Source of the DNA: Thermosporothrix hazakensis
GTDB lineage: Bacteria; Chloroflexota; Ktedonobacteria; Ktedonobacterales; Ktedonobacteraceae
Length of the DNA stretch: 64,000 nt
NCBI RefSeq assembly: GCF_003253565.1
Contig: NZ_QKUF01000001.1
Coordinates: forward strand, 515,867 to 579,866
Direction of reading: 5' to 3'
The position numbers and the translations under genes are program-made. Below, piece by piece: positions 17,632-26,799 of the stretch; the stretch's first letter is position 1, and each line of letters begins with the position of its first letter. The notes beneath the pieces are model-generated. The model had not been told where the DNA came from. It saw only the letters and a list, made by a program, of their open reading frames with translations, and did no database searches.

Positions 17632-17756
17632 TGCTCTTCTGTCAGAGCCACACGGAAGGACCGCCCTATAGCCACCAGAACAGGAATACTTCAACAACCA
17701 CAGAGAGCCCCCGGTCCACGGCCAGAGGCTCCCCGAATCCCATTGCGGACCAGCGA

Positions 17757-19058
<1,302 letters not shown>

Positions 19059-19084
19059 TCAATCCACTACAGGCATTTCATTTC

Positions 19085-19108
19085 CTGAAAACGCCACAGC
19101 ATTTTCAG
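19085..19108 (-). repeat. Short hairpin ahead of ahcY
   Basis: CTGAAAA (19085-19091) and TTTTCAG (19102-19108) form a perfect 7-pair stem with inner GC pairs, in the ahcY leader. No riboswitch consensus, in particular no SAH riboswitch, is visible. Confidence 0.4.
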
Positions 19109-19206
19109 AGAACAACAAGCGTCCAAACTGCCGTAGCAAAGAGTTGACGAACACGCAGGTTCGCCTTCTCAAACACATTTTTCTGAACACACCATCGACT
19201 ATTGTA

Positions 19207-20178
19207 CTACAAAACTTGCTCTTTGGTATCCTGCAAAGATGAGACCGGTTTCCAGGATGGGTCAAAATGCGAGAAGAGCACAAGTTCCTTGTACCGCAGC
19301 TCCACGTCGCTCATAGTCACGTTTCGCAGACCATCGATACTGAAATCGGAGCAGACAAAGGAGCCGATGATATTTCCATGCACCACAGCTCGCTTGAGAT
19401 CGTCAATTGTATAGGTTCCATCCGCACCGGGCTGTACCGACGAGAGGTAGCCCAGGAAGCCACCTGCGAACGAATCTCCTGCGCCGGTTGGGTCAATCAC
19501 TTCTTCCAGCGGATAGGCCGGAGCACTGAAATAGGTGCCATCTGCGCCGAACAACAGAGCCCCATAGCTGCCTAGCTTGACCACAATATACTTCAGGCCA
19601 AGCCCAAAAAGCTGCCGCACCCCGGCAAGCACGCTCGGCTGATCCGTGTAGTGGCGCACCTCTTCCTCGCTCATCAGCAAAACATCGGAGCGCTTCATCA
19701 CCTCAGTCAACTGGGAACGTGTTGTATTGATCCAGAGCTCCATTGTATCAAGCACGGTCAGGCGGGGAGAAGGAACCTGTTCGAGTACCTCTAGCTGAAG
19801 TTCCGGGTGAATGTTTGCCAGGAAAAGCAGGGGGGATTGTCGATACTCCTCGGGGACAATGGGGTGAAAATCGCCAAAGACGCCGAGCTCTGTTTCCAGC
19901 GTATCGCGGAGGTTCATATCCATATGGTAGCGCCCGCGCCAGAAGAAGTTTTGCCCTTCTTTGATCTCGACCCCTTTCAGATCAACACCTCGCTGTTCCC
20001 AGAACGTGAGATGCTCCTGCGGGAAATCCTTGCCGACGACCCCGACCATATTGACCTTCGTATACAGGGAAGCAGCGGTAACAAAGTATGATGCCGCACC
20101 ACCAAGCACCCTCTCGACCCGGGTAAAGGGGGTCTCAATCGAATCGAGAGCGATTGACCCAACAACAAGAATAGACAC
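19207..20178 (-). CDS. PfkB-family carbohydrate or nucleoside kinase
   Basis: The 323-residue ribokinase-fold enzyme starts at GTG 20178, nine bases after GGAGG; longer in-frame starts reach into the leader and lack a ribosome binding site. VLGGAASYFVTAASLY near residue 30 is the substrate-side Gly-Gly motif, and DPTGAGDSFAGGFLG near residue 227 carries the anion hole and catalytic Asp. Placed between ahcY and mtnA, it could phosphorylate adenosine released by AhcY or methylthioribose for MtnA. Both are inferences from position; PfkB specificity cannot be read from these motifs. Confidence 0.82.
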   Translation of the reverse strand: MSILVVGSIALDSIETPFTRVERVLGGAASYFVTAASLYTKVNMVGVVGKDFPQEHLTFWEQRGVDLKGVEIKEGQNFFWRGRYHMDMNLRDTLETELGVFGDFHPIVPEEYRQSPLLFLANIHPELQLEVLEQVPSPRLTVLDTMELWINTTRSQLTEVMKRSDVLLMSEEEVRHYTDQPSVLAGVRQLFGLGLKYIVVKLGSYGALLFGADGTYFSAPAYPLEEVIDPTGAGDSFAGGFLGYLSSVQPGADGTYTIDDLKRAVVHGNIIGSFVCSDFSIDGLRNVTMSDVELRYKELVLFSHFDPSWKPVSSLQDTKEQVL

Positions 20179-20251
20179 TGCTAACGACCTCCATAAAGGA
20201 CACAAAATGTTCGGACAGGTTTTGTCCGATAAAGTAGCAAAATGAAAACGA

Positions 20252-20884
20252 TCAGACAGGAGTGGCATCACTCAGATGCTCAATCACGCCGTCCAGGAAT
20301 GCAAGTGTACGATTAAATTTATCTCGTGCCAGCTCGCGAGCTGGCTGAGTATGCAAAGACTGATACAGTTCAATAAAGCGCTCTTCGATGTGGCGTAGCA
20401 CCGCGGCCAGCAAGTCACTGTTAGCGGCGCGATGTGGGTAGCGCTCACCCAGTTCAATCAAAGAAGTCACCACGGCAAGGCCGCTCAAGCGACCGAGCTT
20501 ATCGGCATCATAGAGAATCAGACCCTCTATGGGCACTGACTCGCGCTCTCCCTCAGGAACACTGGTCGTATGGATCAGAATAATCTGTTCAACGAGCTCG
20601 ACCAGTTCTGATGGCGCTTTCTGTTGCTTCAAAAACTCAACCGCCATCTCGGCTGACTTGCGGTGATGGTCTTTAAAACCAGAGGAAACAACCGCAATAT
20701 CATGCAGATAGGCGGCAAGAACCAGGGCCTCCGTATTGATAGCAGGCGCAGCCTCTTCTTCAGCCTCTATTTGCAGGGCAAGCATTTTACAATTCGCGAC
20801 GACCGCGCTGGCATAACGGAACCCCTCATTCCCAAGCACTTCTTGTGCATACTGGGATACAGCGTGCAGAATATCGGTATCCAT
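20252..20884 (-). CDS. HD-domain phosphohydrolase
   Basis: This is a protein of about 210 residues with YLHDIAVV, the HD metal pair, preceded by an upstream His-poor helix and followed by HHRKSAEMAVEFL and later DADKLGRL. This is the pattern of small stand-alone HD hydrolases acting on nucleotides or phosphate esters. ATG 20884 follows GGAAGG at 13 bases; TTG 20905 is an alternative. The gene begins 33 bases after the mtnA stop and precedes the pfkB kinase on the same strand, so an mtnA-HD-pfkB operon is likely. A role in nucleotide salvage would fit the cluster but is not shown by the sequence. Confidence 0.72.
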   Translation of the reverse strand: MDTDILHAVSQYAQEVLGNEGFRYASAVVANCKMLALQIEAEEEAAPAINTEALVLAAYLHDIAVVSSGFKDHHRKSAEMAVEFLKQQKAPSELVELVEQIILIHTTSVPEGERESVPIEGLILYDADKLGRLSGLAVVTSLIELGERYPHRAANSDLLAAVLRHIEERFIELYQSLHTQPARELARDKFNRTLAFLDGVIEHLSDATPV

Positions 20885-20917
20885 TGTACCCGTGCAACCT
20901 TCCAAGCAAGATGAGTG

Positions 20918-22015
20918 TTAATCGTCAGCACAGATCTGACGAAGCGAATCGGCAAAAGGAGGGTAAGCAATGCCGCGTTCCGTAATCAAAGCCGTAATCA
21001 GGTGATTGGGCGTTACATCGAAGGCGGGATTGGCAACCTGAACACCGGCAGGAGCAATCGAGACCCCACGAATTGTTGTTACCTCAGCAGGATTACGCTG
21101 CTCAATCGGAATATGTGCGCCAGATGCAAGTGACAGATCAATTGTCGAGCGAGGAACCGCAACGTAAAAGGGAATCTGATGAGCCCGCGCCAGAACAGCC
21201 AGCCCATAGGTGCCGATTTTGTTCGCAACGTCGCCGTTGGCGGTAACGCGATCAGCCCCCACAAACACCGCTTTGATGTTTCCCTGAGCCATAAAATACG
21301 CAGCCATGTTATCGGTAATCAGAGTCAGAGGAACACCTTCCTGTGAAAGCTCCCAGGCCGTTAAGCGCGCTCCCTGAAGAACCGGGCGCGTTTCATCCAC
21401 ATAGACATGAATCCGCTTTCCCTGGCGATGAGCGATATAGAGCGGAGCCAGAGCAGTTCCCCATCCCATCGTTGCCAGCATCCCGGTGTTGCAATGCGTC
21501 AGCACATGATCGCCGTCCTGAAGCAATTCGGCTCCAAGCTCACCCATGCGCAGACATGCCTGTGCATCCTCATCCACGATCGCCTGCGCCTCAGCCTGAA
21601 GCTGCTGCACCAGATAGGACGGCGCGACTTCCTCTTTTGCAAGCCTCTCTGCACAGCGTTGCATCCGCTCGATGGCCCAGAAGAGATTCACAGCCGTCGG
21701 GCGAGTACCACGCATTAGTTCGGCAACTTTGAGAAAATGAGCATAAGCGGCAGCACAGGTCAGCCCCTCACCCTGCTCACGCAGCAGCCGCGCAAGCGCC
21801 AGACAGAGCCCAAAGGCAGCGGTTGCCCCGATAGCAGGAGCACCACGCACTTTCAGCGAGCGAATCGCATCAGCTACCTCTTGCTCATGCCGCAATCGAA
21901 GATGGACGACCTCAGCGGGAAGTTGCGTCTGATCAAGCAGGCAAACAGCGGCCCCTTCGCCATCGTCCTCCCACCAGACTGCGTGTACCCGTTGTTGCCG
22001 AAGAAGAGAAGACAT
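20918..22015 (-). CDS. mtnA: Methylthioribose-1-phosphate isomerase
   Basis: The 365-residue protein of the eIF2B-like family converts 5-methylthioribose-1-phosphate to the ribulose form in methionine salvage. It has the substrate-phosphate motif RGAPAIGATAAFGL, the catalytic Cys in THCNTGMLAT, and the catalytic Asp in GADRVTANGDVANKIGTY. These residues separate it from true eIF2B regulatory subunits. AAGGAGG precedes ATG 22015 with normal spacing. No mtnB, mtnC, mtnD or mtnP is in the window, so the rest of the pathway must be elsewhere or absent. It heads the mtnA-HD-pfkB run. Confidence 0.93.
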   Translation of the reverse strand: MSSLLRQQRVHAVWWEDDGEGAAVCLLDQTQLPAEVVHLRLRHEQEVADAIRSLKVRGAPAIGATAAFGLCLALARLLREQGEGLTCAAAYAHFLKVAELMRGTRPTAVNLFWAIERMQRCAERLAKEEVAPSYLVQQLQAEAQAIVDEDAQACLRMGELGAELLQDGDHVLTHCNTGMLATMGWGTALAPLYIAHRQGKRIHVYVDETRPVLQGARLTAWELSQEGVPLTLITDNMAAYFMAQGNIKAVFVGADRVTANGDVANKIGTYGLAVLARAHQIPFYVAVPRSTIDLSLASGAHIPIEQRNPAEVTTIRGVSIAPAGVQVANPAFDVTPNHLITALITERGIAYPPFADSLRQICADD

Positions 22016-22201
22016 GAAGCAAAGTCCTCCTTATTCTTTGCATACGAGAAAAATCGAAAAACCTCCCTTAATGTAACGAGGAGGAGAGTATGATGAGGGT
22101 TTCTTCCCCCCAATAGTACTAGGCTATAGACGAAAAATAGCAGAAAAACCCTTAAAGTATGTTACCATGATAGACGAAACGACGCGCAACTGCAAGTAAC
22201 T

Positions 22202-22258
22202 GTCACAGATGTAGGCCTGCTGCACCGCAGGATTTCCACATCCTGGCGCTCTGGTGAC
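22202..22258 (+). other. Nested stem-loop upstream of the second ECF gene
   Basis: GTCAC/GTGAC (22202-22206 and 22254-22258) encloses GATGT/ACATC (22208-22212 and 22238-22242), which encloses CCTGC/GCAGG (22216-22220 and 22227-22231). The nesting is perfect at each level. No known RNA family was recognised on either strand. Confidence 0.5.
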
Positions 22259-22289
22259 AAACGCCTGTACATGTTACCGGAAACGCCTC

Positions 22290-22393
22290 TGTCCGTTCCA
22301 CTAGACAGAAGGATAAGGTCATGCTATCCCACCGGAAAGCCGGTTCTCGGCTCCCTCCGTGCATGGGGCATTATCACTTGCGAGGAACGGACA
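22290..22393 (+). other. Multibranch structured element closed by a 10-pair stem
   Basis: TGTCCGTTCC (22290-22299) is the exact complement of GGAACGGACA (22384-22393). Inside are ACCGG-AAAG-CCGGT and a GGAT/ATCC hairpin. A long closing helix around several hairpins resembles riboswitch or regulatory-leader architecture. It ends 37 bases before the ECF sigma start, and could alternatively belong to the mtnA leader on the other strand. Confidence 0.5.
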
Positions 22394-22429
22394 AGCTGAT
22401 AATAGTAGCCATCGAAGGGATAATAGCGC

Positions 22430-22966
22430 ATGACCCGCGTGGACACAAAGGAATGTACGTGGTCCTTTGAACAGATTTATGACGAATATAAAACTGCTAT
22501 TTACAATTACGTCTATCATCTGGTAGGCGACCGTGAACAGGCAGACGACCTGACTCAGGATACATTCCTGAAGGCTTTTCGCGCTCTGCCCAAAATGGAC
22601 TCAAACCTCAAGCTCTCTGCCTGGCTGTACCGCATTGCTACCAATACAGCCTATGATGCGCTCAGGCGGAAGAAACTTATCGCCTGGCTTCCCTGGCAAG
22701 ATCTTGACCATGAGCCCGCCGACGCTGAAAACGCCGATCCGCAGGAAGTATACGGAACCACCGAGCTTGTCAGAGCTGCTCTCAAGCGCATGCCTCAACA
22801 ATATCGTGCCGCGCTTCTGCTCTATACTCAGGAAGGCTTCACGTATAGCGAAATTGCTCAGACCCTCAATATTGCGGAAAGCGGTGTGAAGATGTATTTG
22901 TCCAGAGCACGTCAGTCGTTTCGTGAACACTATCGAGCATTAGAGCAAGGAGGAGCCAGGCGATGA
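22430..22966 (+). CDS. ECF RNA polymerase sigma factor
   Basis: The 178-residue protein has region 2 (FEQIYDEYKTAIYNYVYHL, REQADDLTQDTFLKAFRAL) and region 4 (MPQQYRAALLLYTQEGFTYSEI; SGVKMYLSRARQSFREHY). It is close in sequence to the sigma at 10595, for example both share NYVYHLVG/NFIYHLVG and KLIAWLP/RLISWLP segments, so the two are paralogues. GAAGGGA precedes the ATG. Its TGA overlaps the ATG of the small ZAS gene (ATGA), showing translational coupling. Structured RNA elements occupy its leader. Confidence 0.92.
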   Translation: MTRVDTKECTWSFEQIYDEYKTAIYNYVYHLVGDREQADDLTQDTFLKAFRALPKMDSNLKLSAWLYRIATNTAYDALRRKKLIAWLPWQDLDHEPADAENADPQEVYGTTELVRAALKRMPQQYRAALLLYTQEGFTYSEIAQTLNIAESGVKMYLSRARQSFREHYRALEQGGARR

Positions 22967-23235
22967 ACTGCGAGCAAGTCAGGGATTTGCTTAGCGCATA
23001 CCTTGACGGCATGCTCGCAGGCGATGAGCGTTCCTCGGTCGCCTCCCATCTGGTCGATTGTCCGGATTGCCGCAGTATCCTGATTGATTATTACCGTTTT
23101 GATACTCTCCTCACTTTGATGCCTCGAATCAAACCTACCCCCTCGCTCTCACACAACCTCTTTTCCTCCCGGGAATACTACGAGCTTCTGCGCTGCCTGG
23201 AACAGGAATCCTTTCTTAACTCCCATCATCTCTAA
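22963..23235 (+). CDS. Small soluble ZAS-type anti-sigma factor
   Basis: The 90-residue protein consists almost only of a zinc-binding anti-sigma domain: MNCEQVRDLLSAYLDG at the start and HLVDCPDCR (HxxxCxxC). It has no transmembrane helix, unlike the partner of the other ECF gene. The start overlaps the sigma stop by four bases. It should bind the ECF sigma in the cytoplasm; zinc or redox state could be the signal, as for RsrA-type proteins, but that is inference. Confidence 0.82.
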   Translation: MNCEQVRDLLSAYLDGMLAGDERSSVASHLVDCPDCRSILIDYYRFDTLLTLMPRIKPTPSLSHNLFSSREYYELLRCLEQESFLNSHHL

Positions 23236-23349
23236 TCCTCCTTTTATCGCTCCTGCCAGACTTTACACTATAAATCGTGCAGTTCATGTACGGATAGTCC
23301 AGGTGAGGTGCAGCGCACCCAATAGGAGGAAAGAGCTATTTTTTAGCGT

Positions 23350-23369
23350 TTTCTCGTAAAAACGAGAAA
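23350..23369 (+). repeat. Hairpin after the ECF/ZAS operon
   Basis: TTTCTCGT, AAAA loop, ACGAGAAA is a perfect 8-pair stem about 115 bases past the ZAS stop. The following sequence is C-rich, so its role as a terminator is doubtful. Confidence 0.45.
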
Positions 23370-23410
23370 TTCCCCCCCTGAAAGTGATAACAAATCACTC
23401 ACTTATGCGT

Positions 23411-23619
23411 TATAATACATAGGTCCAGGATGGAGGGCGGGATATACGCGAGCAAGCAATTCCACCTCGACGAGCGGCTTGTAACGTATATCTACTTTTC
23501 CGTGTAACCTTTTCCCCATGGGGTTTACACGCGCACCTTCTGGAACTTCGCGTAGTACTTCATGTCACTATGCGTGGTGAGGGGCGGACGAGCTGGCACC
23601 CCGTCCGCCCCTTACTTTT
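23411..23619 (+). ncRNA. Candidate structured non-coding RNA, about 195 nt
   Basis: A consensus -10 box TATAAT (23411-23416) is followed by three successive perfect or near-perfect stems. They are GATATACG/CGTATATC (23441-23448, 23485-23492), CGTGTAA/TTACACG with inner CCCC/GGGG (23501-23531), and CGCGTAGT/ACTATGCG (23549-23556, 23567-23574). A strong terminator GGGGCGGACG/CGTCCGCCCC (23581-23611) with TTACTTTTA follows. No ribosome binding site and ORF combination was found inside. It is not recognisably 6S, tmRNA, SRP or RNase P RNA. A -35 box is not clear. Confidence 0.6.
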
Positions 23620-23702
23620 ACCCGGATGCAACCCCCGCCCATTCATGCTATCATAAGATCCGTAAGCATCAGTTTGTGAGAGGATAGCATCAGTAGAAGC
23701 GC

Positions 23703-26195
23703 ATGCGGTTCATTGCCAGATCTCTTGGAGGAAAATTAATTACTATCGCAACCCTGATACTCCTGTCGTGCCTGCTTCTCTTCTCAATTGTGACCTGGCT
23801 TCTCACCGAGGTCTACACAGAGCAGAGCGCCAGAAACGGAGTACAGGGGCATCTCACGCTGCTCACTCGTGCCTATCAAGGGCAGATCGCAACGCTGCTT
23901 CAAGAGCTTGATAAGCTCGCCAAAAACCCGCAGCTTCCCCCTCTGCTCAACGGACGCAATACCCAGAATCAGCTTCAGGAACTCTTAAGCAGCCATATGT
24001 CACGCCTGCGCCTCTCAACCATCTCCATTCTGACTCGTGACCAACAGCAGAAAACGCAGCTCGGTGAGGCGGCTCTGCAACAGAATCTTCCCCCGCTGGA
24101 TCCAGCACTCACCGGCGAGCCGATCATTGCCGTTCAGAAGGCGACAGAAAGCGATAGCGAGCAGAATTGGGTCCTGACGATCGTTCAGCCTATCGGGAGC
24201 GGGAAGGGACAATCGCTGCTGATCGCCACACAACGCATTGATAACTATTTCGTGGCCGGTCTGACACAACGCGCCGGTACAAACGCGGCTCTGTGTATCG
24301 AAGGTGAGGTGCGCGGCATCGCGGGCGTCACCGAGCAGCAAATTGGCGTTAATGAGGCCACCTGTCAGGCCAAACAGTTTCAGATTCTAGAAGGCAAACA
24401 ACGCTTCCTGACCCTCAGCGATCAGATCCAGCTCCCCGGGCTGATCTCCCCTGATATCGTCCTGGTCGCGATCGACAGCTATCCGGGCGTCGACTATAGC
24501 AGCCCGCAAATCCTGTTAATCTTTGGCGGCTCCGGCCTCTGTATCTTCGCTCTCGGTCTGCTGGCCTATATGTCTACCACACGCATGCTCTTAATTCAAC
24601 CACTTCGCCAGCTTCAGGCCAACCTCAGCACCAGCTTAACACCTGCACAGGAGCCGGAAACAAGCGAGCTGGATGATGATCTCAATATGCTGGAACAGCG
24701 TATCGCAGTACTCAATGAGTCGCGTGAGAAGGAGAATCAGGCGATGACCGAGCAGATGCGCAACCTGCTAACTCTGAGCGATGGGCTGATCTCTACCCTG
24801 AACCTTGAGCACCTGCTTGGTGAGATCGTGACCCGCCTGGGAACGATTATGAAGGTCAAACATGTCTCACTGCATCTCTATGGGCGCGAAATGCTGCAAC
24901 CCTGGGCAGTAGCACAGTGGGAATTGCCAAAAAGCAAGCAGGTCACTACCTCAGGCCTCTCCTATACGCCACCAGTGCCCTCTCACGAGGAAGAAAAGGG
25001 CAAAGTAAGCGTCTATGCCGATCCAGGCGGAGATATTACCCTGGCCGCGACAACCAAAATGGCCGCGCTCCCCAACCTGCGCCAGAGCCCTGCCCCACAA
25101 AGCAGCACATCTGTTGGAATCGCGGACGCGAGTTCACGTATCCCTCGTTCGGCTCTGCGCGAACTAGATATGAAGCTGGCACAAATGGTTATCCAGAAAA
25201 AGAAGATCGCCTACGCCGAAAATATCGACCAGATCTATGAGGAAAAACAAGAAGTCTGGGCCAGGCTGGCACTTGAGGCGGGTTACCACTCCGTTGTGGC
25301 CGTCCCTCTCCTGCTGCAAGAGCAGGCCATAGGCGCCTTTATTCTCTATGCCGATCAGCCTAACCAGATCAGCGGACGTGATACGTTCCTGTTGAGTACG
25401 GCTGCCATTCAGGCCTCAATGGCTATTCAAAACGCGATCCTCTTCGCCGAGGTCAAAGAGAAAAACGCCGAACTAGAACGGGCTAATCAGCTCAAATCAC
25501 AGTTTCTGGCGAATGTCACGCATGAGCTCCGCACGCCGCTGCATAGCATTATCAGTTATGGGGCCCTGATCCTCGAGGGCTTTGTGGATGGCGAGCTCAC
25601 CACGGAACAGGAAGAGCATATTCAGTTTATCGTGAAGCGTGCCGAAGACCTCTCACACCTTGTCGATGATATGCTTGATCTCTCCAAAATCGAGGCAGAC
25701 CGGATCGAGGTCAACCCTGAAGCGCTCAATCTGGAACGGTGCTTGCAGGATGTTGTCAACCAGCTCAAACCAATGGCAAACAATAAAAATCTGGCCCTGA
25801 CGCTGGAAGGCGCTCACGACCTGCCACCGGTACTGGCCGATGAGCACCGCTTACGGCAGGTCGCTATCAATCTGATATCAAATGCGCTCAAGTTTACGGA
25901 AACAGGTGGTGTGACTATCCGTTGTCACTGCATGAGCAACAACGAGAGAGTTCGCGTCCTGGTCAGTGATACCGGTATTGGCATTTCTCCTGCCGCGTTG
26001 CATTATATCTTTGAGGCCTTTCGTCAAGCTGATGGCAGCACCACGCGTAAGTTTGGCGGTACCGGCCTCGGCCTGACAATCGCGAAAAAGTTGATCGAGT
26101 TACAGGGGGGAGAAATGACGGTCGAGAGTATTCCGGGGCAGGGCTCAACCTTCTCCTTTACCCTCCCGATCGCCCCGCTTCATCAAGGAATGTAA
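23703..26195 (+). CDS. Membrane sensor histidine kinase with HAMP and GAF domains
   Basis: The 830-residue protein has a first transmembrane helix at about 11-34, an extracytoplasmic sensor of about 225 residues, a second helix at about 265-288, a HAMP-like linker, and a GAF domain (about 370-595). HisKA follows with phosphoacceptor His in FLANVTHELRTPLHS (about 609). The HATPase domain has N, G1 and G2 boxes (NLISNALKF, DTGIGIS, FGGTGLGLTIAKKL). All catalytic motifs are intact. The paired receiver-only regulator starts 43 bases downstream. The upstream purine-rich GAGAGGA is rather far from ATG 23703, so the start is somewhat uncertain. The signal is unknown. Confidence 0.93.
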   Translation: MRFIARSLGGKLITIATLILLSCLLLFSIVTWLLTEVYTEQSARNGVQGHLTLLTRAYQGQIATLLQELDKLAKNPQLPPLLNGRNTQNQLQELLSSHMSRLRLSTISILTRDQQQKTQLGEAALQQNLPPLDPALTGEPIIAVQKATESDSEQNWVLTIVQPIGSGKGQSLLIATQRIDNYFVAGLTQRAGTNAALCIEGEVRGIAGVTEQQIGVNEATCQAKQFQILEGKQRFLTLSDQIQLPGLISPDIVLVAIDSYPGVDYSSPQILLIFGGSGLCIFALGLLAYMSTTRMLLIQPLRQLQANLSTSLTPAQEPETSELDDDLNMLEQRIAVLNESREKENQAMTEQMRNLLTLSDGLISTLNLEHLLGEIVTRLGTIMKVKHVSLHLYGREMLQPWAVAQWELPKSKQVTTSGLSYTPPVPSHEEEKGKVSVYADPGGDITLAATTKMAALPNLRQSPAPQSSTSVGIADASSRIPRSALRELDMKLAQMVIQKKKIAYAENIDQIYEEKQEVWARLALEAGYHSVVAVPLLLQEQAIGAFILYADQPNQISGRDTFLLSTAAIQASMAIQNAILFAEVKEKNAELERANQLKSQFLANVTHELRTPLHSIISYGALILEGFVDGELTTEQEEHIQFIVKRAEDLSHLVDDMLDLSKIEADRIEVNPEALNLERCLQDVVNQLKPMANNKNLALTLEGAHDLPPVLADEHRLRQVAINLISNALKFTETGGVTIRCHCMSNNERVRVLVSDTGIGISPAALHYIFEAFRQADGSTTRKFGGTGLGLTIAKKLIELQGGEMTVESIPGQGSTFSFTLPIAPLHQGM

Positions 26196-26238
26196 ATACG
26201 CACTCAGTGATGGAAGAGGAGAAAAGAGTAACAAAGGT

Positions 26239-26610
26239 ATGAACAATCAACGTACCATCTTAATTGTTGAGAACGAGGTGTCAAATCGTATCCTGATCGA
26301 GCGTGTGCTTTCAACGCGTGGCTATCGCTGCTTGAGCGCGACGCATGGCCGTGAGGCGCTCGATATTCTGGACCGCGAACAGGTCGATCTGATTCTGACA
26401 GATCTCTCGATGCCCGTTCTGGACGGCTACCGTACTACACAACTCATTCGCGCTCGTCCGGGCATGGAAACAGTGCCGATCATCGCTGTTACCGCCTATG
26501 CGCTGCATGATGAGGGCGAGGCCGCTCGCCAGATCGGCTGTACAGAATATCTGACCAAGCCATTTAAGCCGCGGCAGTTGCTTGAATTGGTTGAACGGCT
26601 TTTGCCCTGA
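26239..26610 (+). CDS. Single-domain response regulator (CheY/DivK-like)
   Basis: The 123-residue receiver domain has no output domain. The phosphoacceptor is Asp55 in LILTDLSMP, the acidic pocket is EN near residue 11-12, and the conserved Thr and Lys are in VTAYAL and LTKPFKP. It lies directly after the histidine kinase gene on the same strand and is almost certainly its partner. Without a DNA-binding domain it must act through protein contacts or a phosphorelay. Confidence 0.92.
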   Translation: MNNQRTILIVENEVSNRILIERVLSTRGYRCLSATHGREALDILDREQVDLILTDLSMPVLDGYRTTQLIRARPGMETVPIIAVTAYALHDEGEAARQIGCTEYLTKPFKPRQLLELVERLLP

Positions 26611-26799
26611 TTATCCAGCACAGCACCTTATTCAGGTAGAACAGGCGACAAAGTGTTGAGATGATGTGCGATACTAACATATAGGCGCTTCCAATCCAGC
26701 TTCATACAAGGAGACGGCTAAGCGCCCTTATTTCTTCAACACCAGAACAGGTTCTCTCTTCCGCCAGAAGAGGGAACAGGAGTACAAAGGGTAGATCGT

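Noticed and set aside
23411..23619. 6S RNA
   Set aside because: 6S RNA folds as one long rod with a central bubble; this element has three separate short hairpins plus a terminator.
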